A stretch of 64,000 nt of DNA. Origin: Branchiostoma floridae (lineage: Eukaryota; Chordata; Leptocardii; Amphioxiformes; Branchiostomatidae). The notes beneath the pieces are model-generated. The model was not told the DNA's origin, made no database searches, and saw only the letters and a program-made list of their open reading frames with translations. The stretch lies in contig NC_049990.1 of NCBI RefSeq assembly GCF_000003815.2, positions 15,253,053-15,317,052 of the forward strand, given 5' to 3'. Positions 1 to 11,798 of this stretch are shown piece after piece. Numbering within the stretch: position 1 is the first letter of the stretch; every line of letters begins with the position of its first letter. The translations under genes and the position numbers were made by a program.

Positions 1-1270
1 TTTGATGTTTTTTAAATCATTTAACGTTAGAAATCTGATCATGTTTGGCTAACAGTAGTAAGGGGAAATAAAGTTTGCCTACAAGTACACTTAGTAAGGG
101 ATCAAATAACCTGGTATCCAGTCTATTGTATGCAGATTGGCCAGGCTTTCTTCAGGCAGATGAAACTTTTGCTCAGGACAATCTTTTGCACCCAGTAGGA
201 GTTTTACTGCTTAGTAGTTTAACTGGCCACCCACAGCCAAAACTTCTACCATACCAAACAACCCCGGGTGCATTAGATTACACAGAGCACCTCGCAAGAT
301 CGTCTGTCCCCAAGAAAGCTCAGCCAAAGATAGCCCAGCCAAACTACAGTAGACTGTATGCCAGGCTTACGTATCAAACTATTTTGATAATTCCTATACA
401 ATCATGTACATCTTTTTCTACTTTCTTGATTAGAGGCAAGTTTAAGAATAAGAGTTACAGTTGACACGAAAAATCAACCGTCCATAAGAGAATAATTCTA
501 ATCACAGCAAACTGGATGAGAATCTATATTAACTATTTTGATAGTAAGAGAATATTGTGGAGATGGTACGTTACTTGTTGCGAGGCTTGCGGAGAGGAAG
601 AAAATCACTTGTCATGATGCGGAACAAATATAGTTGGGGTGATCTTTTAACAGGTACGGAAGGGGGGTTGATCTGAGGGTATCAATTTATATGCTGCATG
701 AGCACTTAGTGCATGGTTGTCCATGTGTAAAAAATAACTTAGCTTAATAGATAAGTTGAATTGTCAGTGATTTTAACTTAAGCACACTGAAGTAGCCATT
801 TGGCGCTCAATTCTCTATTGGTTATGAGGTTAAGCAGCAAGAAGAAGGTTAATAAGGTGGTTTAACATGGTTTAAACTGCTCATGAGCAAGGTCAAAGGT
901 TAAGGCCCCTAACTTATAAACAGTTCTCCTGTAGACTATGTTTGATGTCATAATTAGAGATGTTTGTTTATGTCTCAGGGGCCTTCATCTTTGACATATC
1001 ACCCAAAATTGCATCATTCCAGGCATGCTCAGTTTAAACCATGAGCTAGCTTATTGGCTTTGTACAAGACTGGGGTATTACTGAATATGATTATTTTGTG
1101 GTTAGTAACATTTTGAAACTAATTATTACATAGGGTGCCAGTTGGGCATATCCACACAGAATACTTGGGTACATTCATTCTTTAAGGTCTAGACTGACTC
1201 TTATTCATGAAGTTTTGACCAAATGTACTGTTTTATTTTATTTTATAAATAAGATGGCCACATAACTTAC
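1..1270. other. Left-edge non-coding stretch (ACER3 intron)
   Basis: I found no exon here on either strand. The next ACER3 coding exon, expected to begin with a Val-Tyr-Leu-like segment after the exon ending at 1271, is not recognisable and probably lies beyond the left edge. The sequence is AT-rich with no long inverted or tandem repeat that I can see. The small open frame at 75-464 has no family resemblance. Confidence 0.5.
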
Positions 1271-4200
1271 AGCTGTGATGATGAAGCTGTAAAGCACCAG
1301 ACAGAGGATCATGGGAAGGTTCTGGTACTTGGGAGGGGTAAAGGAGTGGAATCTGTAATACAGAGTACAGAATATAAGACAATAAAAATTATCATAATCG
1401 AATGCAAACAGGAAAGACTCTCAAGCAATAGATTCTTGCACATTGTTTCCACTTACACCTAGAACTTAAACAAAGCTTTTGATACAACAGAGCAGTACAC
1501 ATCCTTTCAACAAACACAGAATGACATAATACACAAAATGCCCCTGAGGCATTGCCAAAAAAATTGATAAGTTACAAAATTGATGTCATATATACACCAT
1601 ATCTAACACTGTACAAGTTAAATGGCACATCAGTTGACAAACACAACAGCCATTAGTCTATTACGTAAATGCTTAATGTATGTGGTACAAAATTTGTCAC
1701 AATACTAAATGCCTCCACCCCTGAGGTGTCACCAAAAAATTCACAAGTACAAAGTTGAAAAAGTTGATTTTATCTCTTTTATTATCTAGTTGCAAACATT
1801 TCACAAGCCAAATGGCATATCAATTAACAAATCTAACATTGAATTCTGATACAAAAATGTTATAAAATTATTTGACTGCTACATAAAATGACATGAAAAT
1901 ATTGTTTTGATATCATACTTACAGGTCAAAAACAAAGATACAGGAGCCCCAGATCATGGGCAGCTCATCGAACAGCTGCATCTCGTAGAGCAGGGTCATG
2001 TGGAAGCACCAGGACCCGATTCCTACAACTGTACAAACACAACTCATTATTCCCTGGGGATTGTTCTATATGGGAAATTCATGTACATGTATCATATTCA
2101 TGGTCAAAAGTTCCAGAAGGACTCCGTCACGTAAGCATGGTAGGGCTCAAAATACCTTTTTCTGCATACTTGCACTGGTGCAGGTAACGTTGAAAATTGA
2201 TTTCTTTGTATTTCAAGCAGAAAAAAGTGGGTGTCTGACTTCCAAGTTGAGCACACCTCAGGTCGCAGCTCAATTGTTCAGATTTTTTCCTTCTCTCTTT
2301 CCTACAGTTACTGGGCATTGCTTCCAAAGCAATGATCACAATAATTTGAATTTTGCTACATATTCATAAGTGTACATTTTGTATACTTGACATCTCTGCT
2401 TCAAAATCTTCGAGTTTTGATCATCATTACTGGGTGATGCCGAGAACGTATTGATCTCCCCTCTTACATTTGAAATGTATGATGTTGTTCCTCCTTACCT
2501 AATATGGAGAAGAAGGACACCACGTATCTTGTCTCCAGTTTTTCCTGGTAGGCCTTGATGCCTGCCAGAATGGGAGGAATGATCATGGCCAGATTACTTA
2601 TGGTGTTCCCTGCAAAATATCAACAGGAAGTCAGTTATATAGCTGTAACCACTTATGAGTACGACACAATTATCATACCTCCTAGTAATATAATACTAAG
2701 TTGCATATATGATATGATCATTTCTACTTTTTACGAGGGGTGATCAATAAGTCCTCGGCCTCACCCAGAAATAACAAGCACAACTCAGATTTTGAGGCAC
2801 AACTTCATAGTATGAAGCCTTTTATCAATATCCTCCAAATTACATATCATTGGAGTCATTATTTTCCCGGCATTGGTTTTTCTAAATTAGAGGGTAAGTG
2901 GCGAGAAAAAGAAGGGTGAAGTGTGATCAGACAATTTGACCCGTACACCTCAGGTCGCAGCTCAATTGTCCACTTTTTTTTCGTTATCCCTTATCTAACG
3001 TTACTGGGTGTCGCCTGCAATGTAATGATCACAATAACTTGAATGTTGGTACATATTTATATAAGACTTTATACATGTATGTGGGATCATCAATAAGTCC
3101 TCGGATTAACCGAGAAATAATAAGCACAGCTCAGATTTCGAAGCATAGATGTCAAGTATAAGGTCTTACATAAATATGTACCAAAATCCAAATTATTGTG
3201 ATCATTACTTTGCAGGCGACACCGAGTAATGTTAGGTGAGGGAGAAGGAAAAAAACGTGGACAATTGACCTGACCTGACTGTGCGGGTCAAATTGCGCTG
3301 CTGGAAGTCAGACACCCAATTCTTTTTGCTTCAAATAGGAAGAGAATCATTATCAAACATTTTGACCATGTCTTTTGTTAATCTACGGCATGGGGAACTT
3401 GACCAACACGTGTCTGATCACAACTCACACCCCTTTTTTCTCGCCACTTACCTTCTGATTTGCAAAAAACGAATGCCTGTAAAGTAATGACTGCAAAGAT
3501 TTGAAATTTGGTGGGTATTGTTAAAAGGCTTCATACCATGATGTTGTGCCTCAAAATTTGAGTTGTGCTTATTATTTCTGGGTGAGGCCGAGAACATATT
3601 GATCACCCCTCGTAGATCAACCTCTACTATTAAGATCAACTGAAAAAGATAGGTTTTATTTGGGCTAATGCATGATAGTTTCATTGCTGTTCAATGGTTA
3701 CTTGAAAGATTATAAACCACATTCAAATCATTGATTCCATAACAAATGTTTTTGAAGGGGAGACACACCCACATCCCTGGACAGCATATGTAGCTATAGG
3801 GATCTTGGGTAGAGTCTCAGGGCTATTTGAATGTGAAACTGAACATAGGCCTTGCTGTGGCATGCATTTTTAATCATTAATCGACAAGTATAATATACAC
3901 TGGGTCATCACACTCTACACTTTTCTATAAGTGTGTTGGGTTCTTTTACTGAGCTCCCTCATACATGGGGCCACCATCCAAAAGGAAAACTGCAATCCCT
4001 TACAACACCTTTGAGTTGAGCTGTTACATGTCAGCAACAATAGGCCGATCCTGACTGTCCATCACAATTAGCAATTGAACCAATGACAGGATGGCAATTT
4101 GCTGTTCAGCCAATGAGATTGCAGCAGCGAGCTACATTACAACACTGACACAGAAAGCTCTTTCTCTAGCTTTACCGTTACATTTGCTAGTACCCTATAA

Positions 4201-7200
4201 GAGCAATTGACTCTTTTTTTCCCTTATCAATTGTACATCACTATAATTGACCTTGCAGTGGTTAGGTGAGTCGGTGACAGAGATGGCTGGAATAATCTAT
4301 ACCTATCTAATAACAGGCAATTACGAAAAACGATTTTCCAGGCTTTATCACAACAATTATCTCTATTTTATGTGACAGTTTACCATTAGCTTTTATGATG
4401 ATATGATTTTTGTAGTCTCGCGTCCTATCTTTGGAGGTTTTAGTACACTCAAAGGTCACTAAATTTTGAAGGAAAATGGATGATGGCCTTCTGGGCCAGA
4501 AAAAGTGACAATTTGGCCGATATCATGTCATATTGTCTGTCTCAATTCCACCAATACTGCAAGGCTGTCACCAGCTTTAAATTTTTGTCCATTCTCTTAT
4601 CGTTTGCGGGCATTTTCAGCAACAAAATTTGTCTATTTATGCTGTTAAAGCTGTTATGTTATGCTTATAAAAATCCTTTTTTTATCATTCATGTTATGAA
4701 GTTGAAATTCTTATTGCATGTACAGGATGAAACATTTTCTGTCCCAACAAGCAAATTTCCATCAAGGAATAGGTCCTGGAGACAGACATTCCATGTTGAT
4801 AAAATTTTTCCAGATAATTCCTGACAAGAATCTTTGTTCCACTTTACCATTATAGTAGTTTTTCATATCACATTTGAAGGTCACAAACAGGGGTCGTGTA
4901 GCTGTCCAATAAAGGGAGCCATTTCAAAAATCAGTAGTGAAATCTTGAAGCCACGTTCACCAGAAATATGAACATTCTCTCTATCTAGGCTTGAACAAAT
5001 CCCAAGCATTGATTTATCAGAACATTCAGCCACTGTCTGATATCATATTTCTTTTTTTCAACTGTTGTTAATTTTTTTATTTTTTTATTTACTGCTCTTC
5101 CTTGCACAGACTAATCCATAATTATGCAATGATACAGTGTCAGAATTGAAAATAAATGCACCTGATGAACTGTTATAGAAAGGCAAGTATTATTGCAATG
5201 TGGGCTGTACTGTTTTTCTTCATGAAAGAAAAACTCAATCATACCAATCTACGGAATGCCGTGTTGAACACTACATAATTTTATCCAAAAGAGATGCCAA
5301 CATATTCAGATGACACCTTGCTTGTACCGGGGCATGACACTAATGGATTTTCAAATAAAGTCTCAAAGTCACATAGCGACCTCTGCATGTAATGTACACA
5401 CTCAGGAGAAACCAGCTTGTTTAATCATAAAGATATCACAGTGGACTGGCCAAATGAACAGGCATATGCTAAGTCACCTTTCAAACATGGGCCTGGGATG
5501 AACGTGACAAATTCTCTGAGCTGGAAGGCTGTCACTCAAAACACTTCAAAATAAATTCAAGCACATGTAAGACATTTATCTTGCTGACTCAGTGATTCTT
5601 GACTAATGCTACTGTTTAAGTTAAGCTTAGGAAAAAAATGTTCAGTTTGAAATGTGCTTTTACAATGTTTATCTACTTTTTATTATTATACAATGATGCT
5701 AAGAGTACAAAGTATGTGCCTAAAGCATTGCTCAAGTAACTGTATTTGTTGGGTCACATATGAAGAAATCTAAAAAAAAAGAAGTTAGACAAAAAATACC
5801 TACCAACGTAACCCTACCATTTTGTTTCAGGACTGAAACAAGAAAAGGCCTAAGTATTTTGTCCATTTTTGAATTTGGTTTAATGTCGTTGTTGTTGTTG
5901 TATTGGTTTGGTTGACTTAGAAGAACACACCAGGTTTCTACTAGTACTGAACAGCAGAAGCTGCATATCCGGACAGATTTATTTGACCCACTCACTAGAA
6001 AGGACCTTTACTCTTTTCGATAAGAGGTGTTTTCTTAAACATGCTGGCACTTCTCAAACATGGGACCTACATTTAATGTCCCATCCGAGGAACGACCCTA
6101 ATAAAAGCTAGGTACTAAATGTTCACCTGAGTGAAGTGAGGAAATTAGGGTAAAGTGCCTTTCCTAAGGCCACAAGTTGGAAAAAGCACTTTGCCCCAAT
6201 TTCTTCACTTGGCGGCACAACATCGGACCATGGATTTGGAGTATGTTAAGGGATTCAAAGCCAGGACCTTGGGGTTCCGGGCCAAACACCCACACTACCA
6301 ATACACCATGTCACCTCTATATTTCAAATGTACTAATTAGTAGATATGCCAACACCAGACATTTAGACAGAATGTTTTGTCCACTGGCCATTGAGATCTA
6401 GTCACTAGATAGGCAATTATATATTGTATCAAACAGTGTTATCTAAATTCACCTAAAAGGCCTGACTGTGTGTTTTTCTCCTCTAATGCTTCTAATTGGC
6501 AAGGCTGTAATTAAGCCTTATCTTTGTCTCTAATTGCTAGAGGTCATCACTTGAGTGTCCATTTAAACCAATTTGTGTTTATTTGTCAATTAGGCCACAG
6601 TAATTTTATTTGCTGTTTTTTGGACTTGTCTGTCCATTTTTCTAAATTTTCAACAACAAAAATTAAGCCCATAGAAAAGAAAATACAGGTTTTACTATCA
6701 CAAACCTGTAAATACTACCATTCAGAGCCACATACACATAATTTCAGTTTTAAAACAATGCCTTTTATTCAGAACGTTAGTAACAAATCAAAGGATTTTA
6801 GGGATTCATTGTATCAAACGTGCAATTAAACTCCTCAGGTTTTGTTTTTTGCGTTATTTACATTTAAGCAGTATATCTTCACCCCAGAACTTTTGAAAAA
6901 ATTTATTTTCATTTTTTTTACCCTTGGTTCTGAAAAAAATCCAAGACGCAACAAATAAATTTGGTGTGACCTAAGGGTACAGATCCAAACTAGTAACAAT
7001 ATTTATAAAAAGATTTATAAGTGGCATTTGTATGTACAAATAATGTACATGTATATTCAATGATTTGGTCAAAAATGGTCACTTACTGGTTACATAATGC
7101 CAGGTTATTGCAAAATCAGTTGTTACATAATTTTGCTGGAAGCAACCCAAGCAAGTATTACCACGAGGACCCATTCATATCCCAAAACTGCTGACGCAAT

Positions 7201-10200
7201 TTATGGGCGTTCCGTGGTGACATTCCAATAGCAATTTATACATGACAGACTTTCATGTAGGTAGGATGATTATGAATCCACATCAAGCCCTTCTCGTTAA
7301 CCTATATTACATGTTATACCTGGCCCAGGATATTGTTCGATATAATATTTTAGGTGTTCTGAACCTACATGTATCTGTGTACACATATAACATTATTTCA
7401 TTGTACACGCTTCGAAGTTGTATAATGATTGCAGACTTCCATCAAATGAATCAAACATACTTCATCATTCATGTGAGCCACTGTAGAATACTGCATTCAG
7501 ACACAGTTACAATTTTTTGTTCCAGAACACCACATTTTTTTCCAACTTCTGGCAGATTTTGCATTGAAATGTGTTTTTTTTTTTTAATGGTTAAATTATA
7601 CATATTCTCACCTCACCTCACCGGTCCCATAGCCTCATCGGCCGTAATATTTATACATATTACATGAATGAAATACAACACGTGTTTTCCGTATCATACT
7701 TGGTCCCTATAGCTACCCAAGGGTGATACAGATATAGCCTTCAGGCTGGTACCTCGGGCAATATTGAATAAATGGAGTGGTATTCTCTATATCATTATTA
7801 GTATATACTTAGTACTATACACACCAAAAAGTAGTTACTCAAGCAACTGGATAATATGGTTTCGGATAGACTCCACTATCCTTTGTCAGTCACACTGAAG
7901 TGATCTGGAAGAAACAGGTCTTTTATACTATACAATTGTATTACCCAGGTATGACTGTAATGAGTAGAAGTTCCCTATGCTGAGATTTGGATCACCTACT
8001 CTGTGTTTTGGATCCCCTACATTGTAATTTGGTCCATTATCATTGGTCTATTATGCTGTGATTTGGGCCCCTACTTTGTGTTCCAACATGCAACATGGAC
8101 TTTTTGGTTGTTTTCAGTAAATGTGGCCCTCAAAATTCAGCAAATAGTGTTTCTGAAGGTTATAGATTAAAAGATTTTCACAGGGGTTTCCCTAGACCCC
8201 CTTCAATGCTTTTAGGCCTCATGCCTGCATCGCTTGCAACACAAGTTTTCTGCACTAATATATAAGATGCCCCAGTATGCTGTGAAAATATTCTGGTGAA
8301 AACATGGGGGGATGCCATCTCATGCCATGTCACATAAAACATGCATGTACATACATTACTACCCAGGAGATGCATCCTTGATCCCTATTGTTCTGAATAA
8401 ATTATTGGACAGCTGACACATTTTTCTGCAGTCTATTCATTAAGACCTTCAGTCTCGAGACAAAAAAAGGTCACAAAATTATGGAAGCTCTGAAAAAAAT
8501 TGTAATATTAATGAATTTGACACTGAATACAGCATTTCAAAGCTTGAAAAAGGAGCTTTTGGTTCTGTAATTTTTGAGACAATGCAGAACCTTGTGAAAC
8601 CAGCTGTTCAGTACTTCAGGCATCCTAGCTGCAGGGGATACACCTGTGTATGCAACCACTTGGAAAATGTCTCTTTTGTGCCACTGATGCAATGTTTGAT
8701 AGGTGCCCTTACAATGTATGTTCAGGCCTCCATTCAACTAGATGGTAACTGTGATGGGACCTACATTGGATTTTTGTAACGCTTCATAAATGACATATCA
8801 TGAAAAATAAAAAAATGTAAACTGAAAAGACAACAAAACATACATAGTGTAATAAGATTTCTGTTTTCTATTTATGAAATTTGTCTAACACTCAAGTTGC
8901 TTGTCCTTAAGTGGAATGGGGGTATTGCTACTTATTTGCAATCAGAATATTGTAGTCTTGGTTTTTCTATTCAAGTGAGCACACTTTAGATATTGGATCT
9001 ATCTCATTAACACATCGTCATAAACTCACTTCCCTTGTCTGACGAATACATGTAGCTGTTACTAAGTGTTACATAAAGGCATCTGGGAAAAATCAAACTT
9101 CTTATAATATAGAGGAAGGAAAAATTCTTCAGCAAATAAAAATAGGTGAGTCTTGACTTGAGTAACAAGTAAAAACAACCGATGACATTTTAAGTACTTG
9201 ATTGATTAGCAGGAAAACATTCTTTACATTCACCGTGACAGTCCAGTAGGCAGAATATAGTTCACCTTAGCCCCAGTGACATCACAAGCGTCCGCAAGGC
9301 CGAATACATTTCCCCCACTGAGGTTATATAAAGGTACAGTAATAATGACACTCAGGCCATGTTGATTTGATTGTATGGATGACATCCATGAGTGCATCAA
9401 TTTTCGGCTGTTTTGTTGTTTCCAAATGAGAAAAGTTTTCAGCCATACTGTAAGTCGTACAAAGCAGCAGCAATATAAGCAAATATGTGCCATAGATTAC
9501 AGAACAAAATATTGGAAAACGCATGCTGAAGTCAGAGAAGATTAGAATGCCAATGCCTATTCCAAGGATCAAAAAGATGTTCAAGAGCAAAATTGAAGAA
9601 TGTATTGTTTGTTATTCCAAGGAGGTTAAAAAATCTGATCCATACTATGCGTGTTCAGTCATTTCTTCAACCTTCCTGGCCACTTACATCTCAAAACGAA
9701 GGCAACATTTTTTGGGGTCACACTTTTTCTATGCTCGCATCAGTTTTGTGGTTCCAAGATGATGTCATCCATATAATTGGATCAATATGGCCTTACCATT
9801 ATGGAATAGTACCAGCTGTGATTTTCTATTCTCAGAAATCTGACTTTAATCCTATCACAGTATAGTATCAGAAATCTAGCTTTAAATAATGTCTCTTTGT
9901 CAAATGTTAGTGGAGAATTGTAGCTTTAACCTTTAGCCTACAAAGGTAGATGTTGGGCACAAAATCTGAATTCCTTATGGGGTTAAGCAGCATGAAGAAG
10001 GTTAAATAAAGTGCATAGCAACACCATGGCAACCAGCTGTCACATTCCTTGGATTCATATTTTTCTTTGTCAACAAGCCTATATATTAAATCAAATAAAA
10101 TGCCTTTATGGGGTAACATGGCCACAAAACTATAACACAGCGTACAGACATTGGCAAGACTCTACCATAGTTTAAGCTAGATAGGTATCAGGGTAAAGGG

Positions 10201-11098
10201 GATATTTTTAGAGTACAGTTCAGACTGTAGGCACAAAGCGATGAGAAAGAAAGTTCTAGAAGAAGTATGGGTTCAATTTATGCAGCTGTTCAATAGCTAA
10301 TCCCAGCTTCTGAAATTTGATTGCAAAGCACGGTGGTCCTTTTGAGACATCTGAACTTGAAAGTTGCACCACAGCAAGAGACCGATCATGGCCTTGAACT
10401 CCAGTAACCCGACCAAGGACGTTGACCCGACCGACCGTAGGGGGGCATTGTTGCGGCGGCATCGGCATTCAGCCGTCGTTCAAATATTTCAAGCAATAAA
10501 TTTGATTCAAAACTTTACAAAAAGCTGAGTTTACAGATTTATCCAGTCTAGCTAAAAAAAGTCACTCAACCAGATAGTATTGTCATTGTTTAAATCTCCG
10601 GAAGACGTGTCCTTTGTTATGCAGCAGTCCCTAAATGTAGTTGTCTTGCCCTCGGCGCAAAGTACACATCGCCCCGCCCACTCAGTGACAGAGACCCGGT
10701 ATACACAGAGGCCCAAACTGTCCCATATGTTACATCTACTATTAATATACATACTAGTTTGAGGATTTGGGAAGAATATCTGTGAGTGTGAGTTTCTTCA
10801 CGTTATGCAAGAAATTGCAGGCCGTGCGGCTTAGAAGCTAGAAGAAACGCGGGTCGCTAAAAAAAAAATATTGCCCCGGCCGGGGCACCTAGCTACCGGA
10901 GCTCCCGCGCTGGCAACCCGCCAACATTGGCGACCACAGCCGCCTACGTGAGCGGATTTGCACGCCAACTTTACCGTAGGTACAAGGTGACTTACAGAAC
11001 TCGGCGACGTATTCCGTGACCACGTAATTCTCCTCGCACCAGTCGATAGTGGCGGTTGCCTTCCCCCAGACACCGGGATAGTCTGCGACGGGCGCCAT
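1271..11098 (-). CDS. ACER3: Alkaline ceramidase 3 (5' four coding exons; gene continues past left edge)
   Basis: Multi-pass membrane hydrolase that cleaves ceramides or phytoceramides to sphingoid base and fatty acid in ER/Golgi membranes. Coding exons on the minus strand: 10996-11098, 2499-2609, 1923-2028, 1271-1352. All have GT/AG borders and the phases close (1, 1, 0 and so on). I start at the ATG at 11098 rather than an in-frame ATG four codons upstream, because vertebrate ACER3 begins with the same Met-Ala-Pro. Residue numbering matches human ACER3 exactly. The Ca-site residues D19, W20, E22, N24 and E33 are in exon 1, and the zinc/catalytic S77, H81 (SWCFH) and D92 (FDELPM) span exons 2-3. 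The two distal catalytic histidines would be on exons outside the window. Intron 1 is 8.4 kb. It lies head-to-head with FBXO45, with about 700 bp between start codons. Identification is by motif and position, and the confidence is high. Confidence 0.92.
2223..2475. repeat. Fragment related to the 2732-3614 foldback element
   Basis: The segment shares the CACCTCAGGTCGCAGCTCAA stretch, the TTACTGGG...AATGATCACAATAA block and a degraded terminal repeat (GAGAACGTATTGATC near 2445-2470) with the larger foldback element just downstream. It lies in the ACER3 intron between exons 2 and 3. It looks like a half copy without the left terminus. Confidence 0.55.
2732..3614. mobile_element. Near-palindromic foldback transposon with mariner-like TA ends
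   Basis: The ends are inverted repeats. TACGAGGGGTGATCAATA at 2732 faces its reverse complement ending at 3614, and both are bounded by TA, as in Tc1/mariner insertions. The similarity runs inward for hundreds of bases: 2732-3080 pairs with roughly 3150-3614, so the whole 883 bp could fold into one long hairpin. No transposase frame remains. Related pieces lie at 2223-2475, about 35500-35580 and 37365-37560. The superfamily call rests on TA ends only. The element sits in ACER3 intron 1. Confidence 0.65.
3615..10995. other. ACER3 intron 1, remaining sequence
   Basis: No exon with recognisable protein similarity and paired splice sites was found. The open frames here (for example 4480-4824, 7242-7667, 9230-9865 and 10256-10468) are short and AT-rich. 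They lack codon bias and match no family I know. The only identifiable element is the minus-strand SINE near 5985-6315. The last 150 bases before exon 1 become CpG-rich. Confidence 0.5.
5985..6315 (-). mobile_element. tRNA-derived SINE (minus orientation)
   Basis: Read on the minus strand from about 6313, the element starts with a tRNA-like promoter: an A-box-like GGTGTATTGGTAGTGTG and a B-box-like GGCTTTGAATCCC about 50 bases later. The body contains the GGAAAGGCACTTTACCCTAA phrase that recurs in the other SINEs of this window. It lies inside ACER3 intron 1. Confidence 0.55.
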
Positions 11099-11798
11099 CT
11101 TCCTCTTCAAACTGTAGGTCAGAGGTCACCTAGATGCTAACCTGATTATCATCATATTAACACAGCATGAAAGACTGTCTAGTATGATAGGCTGGAACAA
11201 GAATGATTCAAAGCATTAAGCCCGCAAAGCACGATACTGTATTCTGAAACTCCCTGGCACAATAATTTTGGTCCAAAAATAAGAAATGTGGCTAATATTA
11301 GAAATTCTAGCACCCACCATATTTTTCATACCACATATAAAGCAGTCTGTATACGCAAAGGACTGTGATGTGATGATACCTATATAACGCTAACATATAA
11401 CGTTAACGTTAGATTTAAAAACCTTGCATAAAATCTACTGGGTAGCGATTCAGAAACCTCATATTTCTCTATAAACCACCCTATACTATGTCACAGTGGC
11501 AAGGTATGTATACTAGGCGTTTATTGAATAATCAATATTACATAAAAAACGATGAAAGATATTCTTCTTATCAAGGACGTCCTTGTTCATACTGACGTAT
11601 TAAAATATTACAATTATTTGATTTAGCGAAATATTGCTGGATAATTCTACTACTTAGTGATGTAACTTAAATGCATTGTACTGTATTAGATGTAACGTTA
11701 CTAGTAGTTGAGATCATCATGTACAGCTGTAGCGACGTAGGTGGTCTTTGTCTCAAGGGATTGTTTACATGGGTCATACGGGGTCTTGCCATTTAAAG
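11099..11798. promoter_or_regulatory. Bidirectional promoter region between ACER3 and FBXO45
   Basis: The start codons of ACER3 (11098, minus) and FBXO45 (11799, plus) are 700 bp apart and face away from each other. CpG-rich sequence covers ACER3 exon 1 (about 10850-11110), while the middle is AT-rich with GTTAACGTTA-like repeats near 11390-11410. I see no clear TATA box for either gene. A shared promoter is inferred from geometry only. Confidence 0.5.

Noticed and set aside
10256-10468. Minus-strand ORF with [19 protein letters not shown] as a possible ACER3 exon
   Set aside because: It does not resemble ceramidase, and the phases of exons 1 and 2 already join directly into the conserved WNTISN segment.
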